A stretch of DNA of 64,000 nt from Ligula intestinalis (taxonomy: Eukaryota > Platyhelminthes > Cestoda > Diphyllobothriidea > Diphyllobothriidae), in assembly GCA_036362985.1 (NCBI GenBank), contig JAYGXS010000004.1, positions 71,814,317-71,878,316 on the forward strand. Reading direction: 5' to 3'. Made by a program: the position numbers and the translations under genes. How positions within the stretch are numbered: the first letter of the stretch is position 1; each line of letters opens with the position of its first letter. Shown here one piece after another: positions 1 through 9,559 of the stretch. The notes beneath the pieces were generated by a model. That model made no database searches. It saw nothing but the letters and a program-made list of their open reading frames with translations, and was not told the origin of the DNA.

Positions 1-480
1 CTGCATGGACAAAAACCTCAAGGCCGATCCAGCCAACAAACGCCCTTTATCTGTCTACTGACCTGACTGCTGTCAAACAAGCACTTGGACCGCGGCTGGC
101 ATCCTGGCTGGTGGGGTTCTCCCAAGTCAGACTTCTTCCATCTATTCTCCTTACCGCTTTGTATAAAATAAACTGTTCCTACTACTCTGGCCTTTCCAAG
201 ACTTCTGCTCCAGTAAGTATCCATGATCTGAAAATCGCAGTTGCTAAAGTATAAATTACTTAACCTCCTGTGCTAGGCGTATACTTCGGAGTGCCGATCT
301 AGGAACATGGCAAGGTCGACGACGAAGTGAGTCACCACATCTCTAAAGCTAGCAAGCGTTTGTTAGATGGCAGCAGCTTTCGGTCTAGCACCGCTACGAA
401 CTACAACTCAGCATGAAACGGACGGACTACTTCAAACACGTCAGGCAACTCATTCACTCATTGATGCGAACGTTCGCATT
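1..480. other. Unassigned sequence
   Basis: No gene, RNA or recognisable repeat is seen. Short open frames here have no family signature. Positions 460-500 begin the end of a Penelope-like element (a segment reading TTCGCATTCCAGG), which recurs almost identically at 42701-42713 beside another GAA microsatellite. Confidence 0.4.
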
Positions 481-549
481 CCAGGTGTGTTTATATGCAA
501 GGAAGAAGAAGAAGAAGAAGAAGAAGAAGAAGAAGAAAAGAAGAAGAAG

Positions 550-580
<31 letters not shown>

Positions 581-640
581 GATTGATGAGACAATAATTT
601 TATTCGCTCGACATTTCTAAATCCATCGTCGATCCTTCTT
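481..640 (-). mobile_element. 3' terminus of a Penelope-like element with GAA microsatellite
   Basis: On the minus strand this reads a degenerate hammerhead-like core (GACGATGG, then GAAATGTC at 610-617), then GAGCGAATAAAATT, then a TTC microsatellite. The same order (hammerhead-like core, AT-rich link, TTC run, then the TTCGCAT/CCAGG motif) occurs at 42701-42864 next to a clear PLE GIY-YIG domain. That match is the reason for the assignment. No coding sequence survives in this copy. The stem II segment between the two core boxes is shortened, so the ribozyme-like structure is probably dead. Confidence 0.55.
502..579 (+). repeat. (GAA)n microsatellite
   Basis: Almost uninterrupted GAA/AAG trinucleotide run of about 78 bp with one imperfection near 535-541. 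It produces artefactual poly-Glu/poly-Lys or poly-Leu/poly-Phe frames on the two strands. It sits at the end of a PLE fragment, as does the second GAA run at 42726-42793. Confidence 0.95.
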
Positions 641-693
641 CCGAGGCAATAAAACACCCGTTGGGCTAGCTCCTGGCACCATGGTGCATCCAC

Positions 694-1177
694 AGTTCAG
701 TTCAGTTTAGTTTTATTAGGGAAATATAGGTAAATACCTTTGAACTCTCTCTTCTTACATATATATGACGCAGAACATGTGGCGTTGCCAGTAATGGAAC
801 TGCGGTAGGGGGGCAGACAGTAAAAAAACTCCTTAGGCATCATTCATAAGTTTAGTTTTAAATGCCATTTGTGGGATTTTAAGGAGAAAAACTGTCGCCT
901 GTGGGATGGGCGTGGGGAACATTTAAATCGGATGTCCTGCTGCTGAAAGTGTTTGGATCATGTCAAGAGGAGGCCATTGCGGTTGTTCAATATCCTAATG
1001 GTCACACGGGGAGATGACTGCGGTGGTCACGGTGTCGGAGATGCGCCCATCGTATGCCCATGCGAACCAGACGATGAAACTTGCAATCAGTTATTCTAAA
1101 CAAACATATTACCGATAAGTAGCGAGCAGTATGTCTTTTTTGACAAAAACGTTACACTGTAATATAATTAGCTCGCT
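694..1177 (-). other. 3' untranslated region and tail of the CR1 element
   Basis: Minus-strand sequence after the RT stop. The last ~70 bases read GAGTTCAAAGG, CCTATATTTCCC, TAATAAAAC, then a tandem of about five-base units near AACTG/GAACT. The 3' end at 8330-8403 has the same landmarks followed by TTGAC units, so this marks the element's 3' terminus. Confidence 0.7.
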
Positions 1178-2553
1178 TCATAACAGATAGTGTATTTTTC
1201 TATGCTGATCCAACTGCATCTTAAACGTGTCGACAGATGGGGACATGACAATGTATGTGGGTAGAGCATTCCATGCCCGGATTGACCTCTTAGAGAAGAA
1301 GAATTTTCGTGTGTTCAATCTTACCCCAGTCACACGTAGTTTGAGAGGGTGTCCGCGCAATCTAGTAGTAGTGGCCAGCTCAAAGAAATCGTTGGATGCT
1401 AGGCAACAATTTTGATTCCGCAGCATGCAAAATGCCTTTATCAGGTCACCGTGCAGTTGTCTGTAATCCAGAGGAAATAATTCAAGATTGCTCAGTCTTG
1501 TCTCGGGAGGAAGGTACGCTTGGCCTCGCACTAACTTATTTGCCCGTCGTTGTACCCTTTCAAGGTTTTTTTTGTCTTTGACTGTCCAAGGTTTTCAGGC
1601 TTGAATGGCAAATTCCAGTTGGGGTCGCAAAAACGCGCCGAAGGCCTTGCAAAAGACAACTTTATCATATTTAACAAAGGCGCGCTTGATTAGATACAAG
1701 CTCGACATTGCGGATTTGGCCAATTCTATTTTGATAATTCGCTCAATGACTTTGCAACATATTAAAGTAAGGCTTATTGGCCTGTCGTTGTTTGTGGATG
1801 CCCGACTCTCACTATTGTGTATGGGTGAGATCCACGCTCTCTTCAAGTCGGATGGCTGTTGGCCTGTGTTTAGGGAGGCCCGAAGGAGTAACTGCAGGGG
1901 TTCTGCCAACTCCACTGCTAGCTCTTTCAACAGTTTTGCAAGTATGCCGTCGGGACTTGGCGACTTCGTGTCTTGGAGCTTTAGAAGTTCTTGCAGGACA
2001 GTAACTTCTATGAGCACAACTGAGTCAATAGTCGGAATCTCCTCGGTACTAAACTTGGTAACGGTTAGCTCGACGTCTCTCGTAAAGCCGACTGGAAGAA
2101 CCCGGATAGATGCTCGGCCTTTGCTTTGTTCTCGCACATTTCGGTGCCGTCATTCGTTTTTAACAACGGGATGGGCTCCCTTTTTCGGGTAGATCGCCTA
2201 ATGTATTTGTAGAAGACCTTCGGATTTCCTACTGCACGGTTTATTAGGTCACTCTCGAAACTTTGGCGGGGTTTTAGTGCAAGGTCCTTAACCCTATTTT
2301 TCTGCGCTTTGTACTTGTTGTACGACTCGGTGAACCTCTCTCTCCGATACGTTCGAAATAGCTTCTATTTACGGTTAACCTCCCTGTTCAGCGTGTCTAT
2401 TAGCCACTGGGGCCTATTTGTGGCTTTCATTTTCGAGATGGGGCAGAAACTGGTAATTAGCCCGTATAGTTTAGTCTTTAACACCCTCCAATCCTCATGG
2501 ACACACCCGGTGAATGCCTCCCTCCAGTTTACGCTGCGCACTTTGGTTCTCAT
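1178..2553 (-). pseudogene. CR1-type LINE reverse transcriptase, catalytic core deleted
   Basis: A linker (DWRVLKTKLYGLITSFCPIS, 2553-2365) precedes RT N-terminal sequence (about 2090-1730: SPSPDGILAKLLKEL, then RPISLTLICCKVIERI). At about 1712-1722 the protein jumps from the ERIIKIEL segment straight to KSAMSSLYLIKRAF, which lies ~230 residues later in the relative at 6116-7642. The missing block contains the palm motifs, including the FADD box. The C-terminal region resumes (LRPQLEFAIQA) and, after a frameshift, continues as YRQLHGDLIKAF and FFSKRSIRAWNALP (1531-1178). Several stops are present. Identification rests on colinearity with the copy at 5625-8403. Confidence 0.85.
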
Positions 2554-3691
2554 TTGGTTGAAGTTTCCACGCCATATGTTGTGTCTAACGGTCGCGCTAC
2601 GATCAGGTACAGAGAAGGGTGAGTACTCACACTGTAGTAATACGTGTCATTTTTGCCTAGAGAAGGTAAACAATTTACGACGTCTACACTGTCACGCGCT
2701 TTTGACAGTGCAACTTCTAGGCAGTTAGCCTGTTGCCCTTCACGCTGCCTGGTCGGAGATAAGACGTGTTGTGATAGAAAGTCTTTTTGTACCGTGCGTA
2801 GGAGTCGGCGATCGAAACTTAATTCTGACCCTGTCGCAGAACTGAGGTTCCAGTCGATATGTGGAGCATTAAAGTCGCCTATAATCATGATATTGGATCG
2901 CACAGCAAATGCTTTAACTTCCTCAATCAGGCTAGTGTCTGACTCTGGATCGTTCGATGGTGGTTGATAAACTGCCAAAATGTCAAGGGCTTGAGACCCC
3001 AGCGTTCTGACGGTGAATTAAAGCGTCTATATATCGGACGCGATCTGGTCAGTTTTGTTTGACACGTGCCAGCCATGTCTAAAATAGGTGAGCACACCCC
3101 CACCCTGACGCCCGGCTCTGTCTTTTCAGAAAAACTGAAAACCGGGAAGAGCAACTTCTCGATCGTCTATCTTTGTGGATAACCATGTTTCCGTTATACA
3201 GACCACATCTGGTTCCACTTGGTACATAGTAATCTTAAGCTCGTCTAATTTAGACAGCAGGCTTTGTGCATTGGTGTACATGCACTTAAGTTTCCTTTGT
3301 CGGCTTGTTCGGGTAGTTTTTACGTTCGGGCTCAAACCTCCCCCTACTGGGTCCATTGCGTGGTTATCCGGAACGGACCTGTCCAATGGACGTTGTATCA
3401 CTTGGTTGTTGTAAATAACCAAGTTTTGTTCTCCTTTGCTGTGTCGCTCCTTCATTTTTGTAACGAGCTGATGACGTTTGTCTCGTTCTGCAACTGAAAA
3501 ATCATGCAGAAAAAACATCCCGGGTGAGAGTATTTTATTCTAAAACGTTTAGGCAGGATGAGCTTTGCTTCTTGGCTGCTGGCCATGACCACTTCAGAGG
3601 TCTGGTACACATCGATCGAGTTGGGCCCTCTGACCGTTTTAACAGGGCGGAATGCCTTAACGTACCCGATTGTTTCGTTGCGTCCCAGCAT
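2550..3691 (-). pseudogene. CR1-type LINE: ORF1 C-terminus joined to APE endonuclease
   Basis: The first part (3691-3520) reads EAKLILPKRFRIKYSHPG, a conserved ORF1-type segment, and runs by a frame change into HDFSVAERDKRHQL and GEQNLVIYNNQVI (3518-3380). The APE endonuclease follows: TNAQSL and ITETWL (about 3270-3180) carry the usual Asn and Glu, and GDFNAPHIDW (about 2880-2860) carries the Asp/Asn pair. Between them (3150-2980) the reading frame slips at least twice. Near the end the usual SDH motif reads NDT, so the catalytic His seems lost. The enzyme would nick target DNA to prime reverse transcription. This copy is dead. Confidence 0.8.
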
Positions 3692-3715
3692 TTTGTTCAG
3701 AAGTGCACCAAAGAG

Positions 3716-4996
3716 CTACATGTCAGCGGAATGCAGGACCATGGGAGTGGTGGGGGTTGATTCTGCCAATCCCTGTATTATGACGTTGGATTCTCTCTTA
3801 GCGACATTTTTTACGCCTACGACATTGTCGCTTACTTTCTGACGGTTATGTTTGATACCGGAGTCTATTGGTGCAGTATCAGCCTCGTTTTCTACTGCGG
3901 GCCTCGGGCTGGGGCTGTTTTGCGGGGCCGGGCGCTTAAACTTTGAGGGATTTAACACTCGCATTTTTTTGTCAACAGCGAGCTTGTTCAAATCTGGCTC
4001 AACTGTAGCAACTTTGTCAGTTTTGGGGGCCTTCACTCCGGGTTTTGGCACGCTCTTGTCTGTTTTTGTGTGCACCTTTACTTGAAGTATTGACGCATCT
4101 GTGGCTACTTTGCTGGCAGGAAGGTTTTTCAAATTAACCTCAACTGCGTCTACTTGGTCAGCTGTTTGGGCCTTTACTTCAAGAGTTAGCACATTCGTGT
4201 CTTCTGTTGACGAAGCCTTAACTGTAGATGCTGGCACACTCTTATCGTTTTTGTTTTTGTCAACTGTGGGGTTATTCAAATTTTCCTCATATGCGGCAAT
4301 TTGGCCAACGTTGGAGGCCATCACCCTACGTGTTGACTCCCTTGTATCTACTTTGCTGGCGGAGAGGGTTTTTAAATTTACCCTCAAATTTACCTCAACT
4401 GCGTCTGCTTGGTCAGCTGTTTGGGCCTTTACTTCAAGTGTTGGCACACTCGTGTCTTTTGTTGTGGAAGTCTTAACTTTATGTGCTAGCACACTCTTAT
4501 CGTTTTTATCGACTGTGAATTTATTCAAATTTTCCGCAGCTGTGGCAATTTGGCCAACGTTGGAGGGCTGCACTCGAAGTGTTGACGCCCTTGTGTCTAC
4601 TTTGCCGGCAGGAAGTTTTTTAACATTCGCCGCATTTGCGTACAGTTCTTTCGTTTTACCAGAACGCAGTTGTCTCGGCGCAGATATTTGGCCCTGGGCA
4701 ACTTCTTGTTTTTCTCGAATCTTTATTCGTGTGTTTTTGTTGATTTTAGCCCTGGATAAGGGTGAGATCGATTCTGCGGGTGGACGTTTCATCCGCCTCT
4801 TGGCAACTTTAACGGTCCTGGGGCTCAAACTTGCCTGACACTGTACACTTTGGCACTTTTGTGTATGCTTGTTCTCCAATTTGGGCGTGTCTGGACCTAT
4901 GAGTTGTTGGCTGCTATTAGGCGCCCGTAATGTTGATAAGAGCTGTGGATTGCAACTTGTTTCGTCAATTGGCCTTAACTTTTCGAGTTTAAGCAT
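3716..4996 (-). pseudogene. LINE ORF1-like protein with internal ~84-residue repeats
   Basis: Open for about 426 codons. The first ~125 residues are basic (RRMKRPP, KINKNTRIKIREK), consistent with nucleic-acid binding. Residues ~130-340 hold roughly two and a half tandem repeats of 83-85 residues; recurring pieces are SNVGQIA, DKSV, LEVKAQTADQ and DAVEVNL. The DNA repeats in step (CAACTGCGTCT at 4141 and 4396; TTATTCAAA at 4272 and 4521). The C-terminus reads SNVIIQGLAESTP, resembling the start of the conserved ORF1 segment of flatworm CR1/jockey elements, and that segment then continues in another frame toward 3691, so a frameshift ends this frame early. The large plus-strand open frame over 4101-4838 is its antisense shadow. 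No homologue was identified by search. Confidence 0.7.
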
Positions 4997-5099
4997 TTCT
5001 GCAAGTATTTCTGATAGTAGGTTCGTAAGACACTGTAGTCCTCAAATTTTTTGCCGCATCTCTTTGCAGTGATTATAACCCTCTGGGCATATTGCGTCA

Positions 5100-5310
5100 C
5101 CAGTGTTAGTGCACGCAACTGTCGGTGGCCCTCGCAAATCAGTTGCGGTAGCCGAGGTGTTTAAACGGTCGCCACCTGGGTCGCGCGTCCGCGGTTCGCT
5201 GCTAACTCCAGTGTTAATGCACGTAACTTCCGGCTACCCTCGCAGCTCAGTTGCGGTGCCGAGGTGTCTAGACGGTCGTCCCCTGAGGCCAGCGTGTGCG
5301 GATCGATGCC
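5100..5310 (-). repeat. Two-copy tandem repeat in LINE 5' region
   Basis: Two imperfect copies, the first starting at 5101 (CAGTGTTAGTGCACGCAACT) and the second at 5209 (CAGTGTTAATGCACGTAACT), give a period of 108 bp. Both contain the segments CAGTTGCGGT and CCGAGGTGT. The region is CpG-rich compared with its surroundings and lies just upstream of ORF1 on the minus strand. LINE 5' regions often carry repeated promoter units, so a promoter role is plausible but not shown. Confidence 0.75.
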
Positions 5311-5624
5311 ACCTGTAGACTCGACAATTTCCTTACGCGCGACAGTTGGGTCGCGAGCACAGATAACAACAGAACTTGGGATGGCCTACAGTTATGTTGC
5401 ACTTATATTCTACTCTAATATCCTGGCTAAGGTTACAATGTCGAAATCTATATTGTCTAAACTACAATGTAGAAGAAACTATTTCGGGTTGACCAGAGCA
5501 GGAAAGACAGCAAAAATATAGGTTAGCCAATACTTTCAAAAGAAAAAATGCAAAATTGGTAATGACAGCTGCGTGTAAGCAACTGTATGGCAACAGGAAT
5601 CAGCTGTATGTTACGCGTGTTAAG
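5311..5624. other. Unassigned spacer between two head-to-head LINEs
   Basis: No gene or recognisable repeat seen. Part may belong to the 5' end of the minus-strand LINE. The start of the plus-strand LINE fragment is recognisable from about 5625. Confidence 0.4.
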
Positions 5625-6115
5625 ATGGCAAGTTCGATCCGATTAACATCACTGGGTGCGTTCTCGATGATTGGTCGGCATTCAAAGCTGTATTACACGG
5701 ACTAATAACCGACTTCTGTCCTATCACGGTAAAAAAAAGTAACAAATAGGCCTCGATGGCTACCGCCGACGCTTAAGAGGGAAGTAAACCGCAAAGGAAG
5801 GATTTTAAAAATCTATCGCAGAGAGAGGACCCCTGAATCGTACAATAGGTATAAGGCGCAGAGAAACAAGGTTAAGAGCCTGATACGAATTAGCCGACAA
5901 AACTTCGAGAGTAATGTAATAAACCGTGCAGTAGGAAACCCAAAGCTTTTCTACATCTACGTTAGCCAATGTACTCGAAATAGCGACCCTATTCCTCTGC
6001 TAAAACAGACGACTGTGTAGAAATTTCCAAGATTAACGAAAAGGCGGAGCATCTATTTTAATTCTTCCAGTCGGTCTTTACGAGAGAGTCTGAGTTCACC
6101 GCTATTAACTGCTAT

Positions 6116-7642
6116 GTGGGTGTGATCCAGACCATAGACTCGGTTGCACTCATGGAAGCTACCGTTCTGCGAGAACTTCTACAGCTCAAAGAAACGAAGT
6201 CGTCAGGTCTGGATGAGATACCTGCAAAGCTATTAAAAGAGCTAGTCATAGAGTTGGCGGTACCCCTGTACCTAATCTTCCGAGCTTCTCTTAATACTGG
6301 ACAAGTACCACCCGATTGGAAGGCAGTGTGAATCTCACCCATCCACAAAAGTGGGAGTCGGGCGACCGCAAATAACTATAGACCGGTCAGCCTCACGTCA
6401 ATATCCTGCAAGCTTATGGAACGCATAGCCAAACGCGAGCTGATGCACTTTTTGGAGCAACATCAACTTCTTTCTGATTAGCAGCACGGATTCCGCAGGG
6501 GAAGGTCCTGCTTGACCAATCTGCTCTATTGTCTAGAACAATGGACCCGAGCGATCGATGAAGGGAATAAGGTGCATACAGTCTTTGTAGACTTCAAGAA
6601 GGCGTTTGACACGGTGCCTCATCAACGTCTCTTATACATGCTCAGCCGCATAGGGTTAAGGGGAAACCTTTTGCAGTGGATCGCAAACTTCTTGAATGGT
6701 CGTTCCCACACCGTATGTATTGTCGAACAGCTGTCGGCAGAGGTAACGGTTGTGAGCGGGGTTCCACAGCGATCTGTTCTTGGCCCTATTGATGATGGCA
6801 TAAGCGGGCTAGACTGCGAAATCGCAATATTTGCTGATGACAAAAAACTTTGGAAGGTCATACGCAACCAAGACGACGAATTAAACCTCCAGTCAAATTT
6901 GCATAGACTGGAGCAATGGTCGACCCTTTGGCTTATGCCATTCAATGTGGCCAAATGCAACCTAATGCACTTTGGTAGAACCAGCACTAAGACTCGGAGG
7001 GTGCATTACCAGAATCACACGCCGCTACCAGAGGTAGAGGCTCAAAAAGACCTGGGGGTGTGGTTCATGCCTTCACTGAAGCCATCACTCAACGTCGGGA
7101 AAGTGGCTAAATCCGAAATATCGAGCTTGTATTTAATCAAGCACGCCTTTGCTAAGTTTGACAAAGTTGTATTTGGCAAGGTATTCGGCACGCTCGTGCG
7201 ACCTCAACTGGAATTTGCCATCCAAGCCTGGAGAACTTGGACAGCCAAAGACAAAAAACCTTGAAAGGGTACAAAGACGCGCAACAAAATTAGTCCGAGG
7301 CCAACGGAACCTCCCTTATGAGACCCGACTGGCAATATTGACTTGTTTCCTAAGGATTACAGGCAGTTACGTGGGGACCTTATCCAGGCATTTCGCGTGT
7401 TGCGTGGTCAGGATTGCTGCCTCCGAACAGAGGACTTCTTTGAGCGGGCCACCACCTCTAGTCTGCATGAACACCCCCTCAAATTACGTGTGACTGGGGC
7501 AGGACTTGACCCAAGAAAATTCCTTTTCTCTAAGAGGGTAATCCAGGCATGGAATGCCCCTCCGGCGGATATTGTCATGTCCCATTTCATGGATGTTTTT
7601 AAGGCAAGCCTAGACCGATTTAATGAGTATCGTCACGATTAA
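6116..7642 (+). pseudogene. CR1-type LINE reverse transcriptase
   Basis: RT motifs in order: SGLDEIPAKLLKELV (6210), ISPIHKSGSR after a TGA at 6329, YRPVSLTSISCKLMERIA (~6380), QHGFRRG (~6481, preceded by an in-frame TAG), VFVDFKKAFDTVPHQRL (~6585), VSGVPQRSVLGP (~6755), FADDKKLW (~6832), then EISSLYLIKHAFAKFD and LVRPQLEFAIQAW. The catalytic Asp pair is kept, but about seven residues of the usual LFLIYIND segment after LGP are missing. A frameshift near 7250-7345 separates the thumb from the C-terminal YRQLRGDLIQAF and FSKRVIQAWNAPP region. It would copy LINE RNA into DNA if intact; the stops and frameshift exclude that here. Confidence 0.85.
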
Positions 7643-8403
7643 GTACTCCAAATCCAATCACTGAAGTGTTCCGAATCCAAAAATTGAAGCGCTCTAAATC
7701 CAAACACTGAAATGCTATCAATATCTAATATAAGTAATTTTAAGTAGTATTATTATTAGTAGTTTTTAACCAAATGCGTTAAGACATTGCCAAGCTCCGA
7801 CGTCTCTGCCCATTATGTGAGCTGCTCTGACCGCATCTGAGGTCGCATTTACCGCACCTATGGTCCTAGGCTACGCGGCCCTGTCACACCCTTTCTCGTA
7901 TCGACCAAATGCTGACGACGTGGCGGGTTCCTCGGCTCTTGGCACAGCAAAGGCGTATCATGGTCGCATCTCCGGTTATTCAGGACGTTCTAGTGACTCC
8001 GAGGTCTCCTCCTCGTATGGTCCTTCGGATGTAGATATTACTCTTCATGGATGCCATGGCTGCCGTCAACATTTACAGAAGCATCATGCCCCTATCATTG
8101 ACATACTTCCCCCACGAGTGACAGTTTTTCTCCTAAAAACCAAAAATGACATTCCATTTTGAATTATAAGCCAGCCTTAGGAGTTTTTTCACTGTCTGCT
8201 CTTCTTCTCCAGTTATACTGCGAGTTCGTGTAACCTGAGTGTGAGTGTATTACTTGAAACAAGCGAGTAGTCGTCTGAAATTGTGTCAACAACTTCTTTG
8301 GAATGTTCGGCTATGCCGATGCATTTCTGAAATCCTATGTATCAAGAGGGAGTTCAAATGCGTTTGCCTATATTTCCTTTAATAAATTTGACTTGACTTG
8401 ACT
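7643..8403 (+). other. 3' untranslated region and pentamer tail of the CR1 copy
   Basis: Non-coding after the RT stop. Landmarks near the end are GAGTTCAAATGCG and CCTATATTTCC, followed by TAATAAATTTGACTTGACTT. The same ending is recognisable at 694-770 (minus), 11370-11410 (plus) and 12293-12345 (minus). A short open frame at 7860-8162 has no known signature and is treated as untranslated sequence. Confidence 0.65.
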
Positions 8404-9559
8404 CTCTTATAAAATAATAATCCGGGCAGTAAGAAACCTTCTACACCGGTGGCTGAGTTCAGCAAGCCATCGATTTCCAAAAAAATGTAGAAAAAGACTG
8501 CTTTAATAGGTAGCATAGTATGACATAATGCAGTTAGATGGGATCCTGCTGTTAAGGGTTCGGGACTTTTATTGTCCTAGAAAAAATAATATGGTGGTGA
8601 GTTAAGAAGGGGTCATTCGGGACAACCGCATCGCATCGAGGAGGAGACCAAAGAAGTCAAGGCAACATCACCGAGATGCGACCCAAAAGGCTCCGATGTC
8701 CACCCAATAGGTTGGCGACAACGTAGGAATACGCGACGGCCATCAATAGCGACCTCGAAGACCACCACCAAGGTAACAACACAGAGAAGAGTTTGAAGCA
8801 TTTGGGAATGACGCTTAACTCAAACTGTAGAGTACACCATCAAGTTGACAACAACTTAGGAGCCTGCGATGATCATAATAAACGATTTTGAAGACCACCA
8901 CCAGGGTTGCAAAACGGACAAGACTTTGCAGCATTTGGAAGTGCTGCTTGAATCTGCAGAAGAAAATGTTACCATATTTAGAGACCACTTTACTGTCCTG
9001 GGAAGGGCTTCAAATTCCAGAAGGACCGCTTTCGAAATGTACAAGTTGCGTGTTTGAAAAAAAAACAGACGGTAACGACTTTTATTCCACCAAATTTAAA
9101 TGTTAACTTTATATGCCTTTGAAAATTGGTAAGCTAGAAGACAACCTAATCTCGAATGAAGATTGTTCCAAAATACGAGAACGGTTAGATGTGGAGCTAA
9201 GGGGTGAGGAAATTATCATGGAGGAATTACGAGTGGTGTAAGGGTGGTTTATCGGAATAAGAGTGTTAATTTGTAAGGGGTTAGGACTATTGTTAACGCG
9301 AAACAGAAAGCATATACCGGCTTCCAGTCTTCATACCCAAATAAGTTTAATGTTTGCTAAACGACATCGATCTGTATCAGAAATACTGGACCCAGAAGGA
9401 GAAAATATTTTCAGCTAGAATCTTCAGATTTTAATTTAAGCTTTCAAAATCCCTTTCGAATTACTTTTTATTGCATACTAGGTTAGTATATTCAAGTGCC
9501 TACCGATGAAGTGCGAACATTGATCGGGATTTCTGAGACTGTGTCCATCGGCTTCTGCG
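8404..9559. other. Unassigned sequence with a 133 bp direct repeat
   Basis: No gene recognised. Segments at 8757-8835 and 8890-8968 are diverged direct repeats: both start GAAGACCACCACCA, continue AAG(A/C)ATTTGG-like, and are offset by 133 bp. The overlapping short open frames in this repeat have no family resemblance. The rest (9000-9559) holds nothing recognised. Confidence 0.5.

Larger units (their letters stand above)
694..5310 (-). mobile_element. CR1-clade non-LTR retrotransposon (LINE), nearly full length, decayed
   Basis: Reading the minus strand 5' to 3': a GC-rich 5' region with a two-copy tandem repeat (5100-5310), an ORF1-like frame (4996-3716), an APE-type endonuclease (about 3691-2550), a linker, an RT and C-terminal region (2553-1178), and a 3' untranslated region ending near 694 in a short pentamer tail. 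Domain order and motifs such as ITETWL and GDFNAPHIDW fit the CR1/jockey group. Frameshifts, stops and a large RT deletion make it non-autonomous. It is head-to-head with a relative starting near 5625. Confidence 0.85.
5625..8403 (+). mobile_element. CR1-clade LINE, 5'-truncated copy
   Basis: Begins inside the endonuclease-RT linker (KFDPINITGCVLDDWSAF can be read near 5627-5680), continues through RT and C-terminal region to about 7642, then a ~750 bp 3' untranslated region ending in TTTAATAAATTTGACTTGAC. It is closely related to the element at 694-5310, with many identical peptide blocks, and is the best guide to what that copy has lost. 5' truncation is typical of incomplete target-primed reverse transcription. 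Confidence 0.85.

Noticed and set aside
367..693. Open frames with poly-Glu/poly-Lys on one strand and poly-Leu/poly-Phe on the other
   Set aside because: Direct translation of the GAA microsatellite; no other protein feature.
4101..4838. 245-codon plus-strand frame rich in Ser, Thr, Phe and Leu
   Set aside because: Antisense shadow of the LINE ORF1 frame; its repeats are the complement of the ORF1 repeats.
7860..8162. 100-codon frame after the LINE RT as a separate gene
   Set aside because: Lies in the LINE 3' untranslated region between the RT stop and the shared tail; no family signature.
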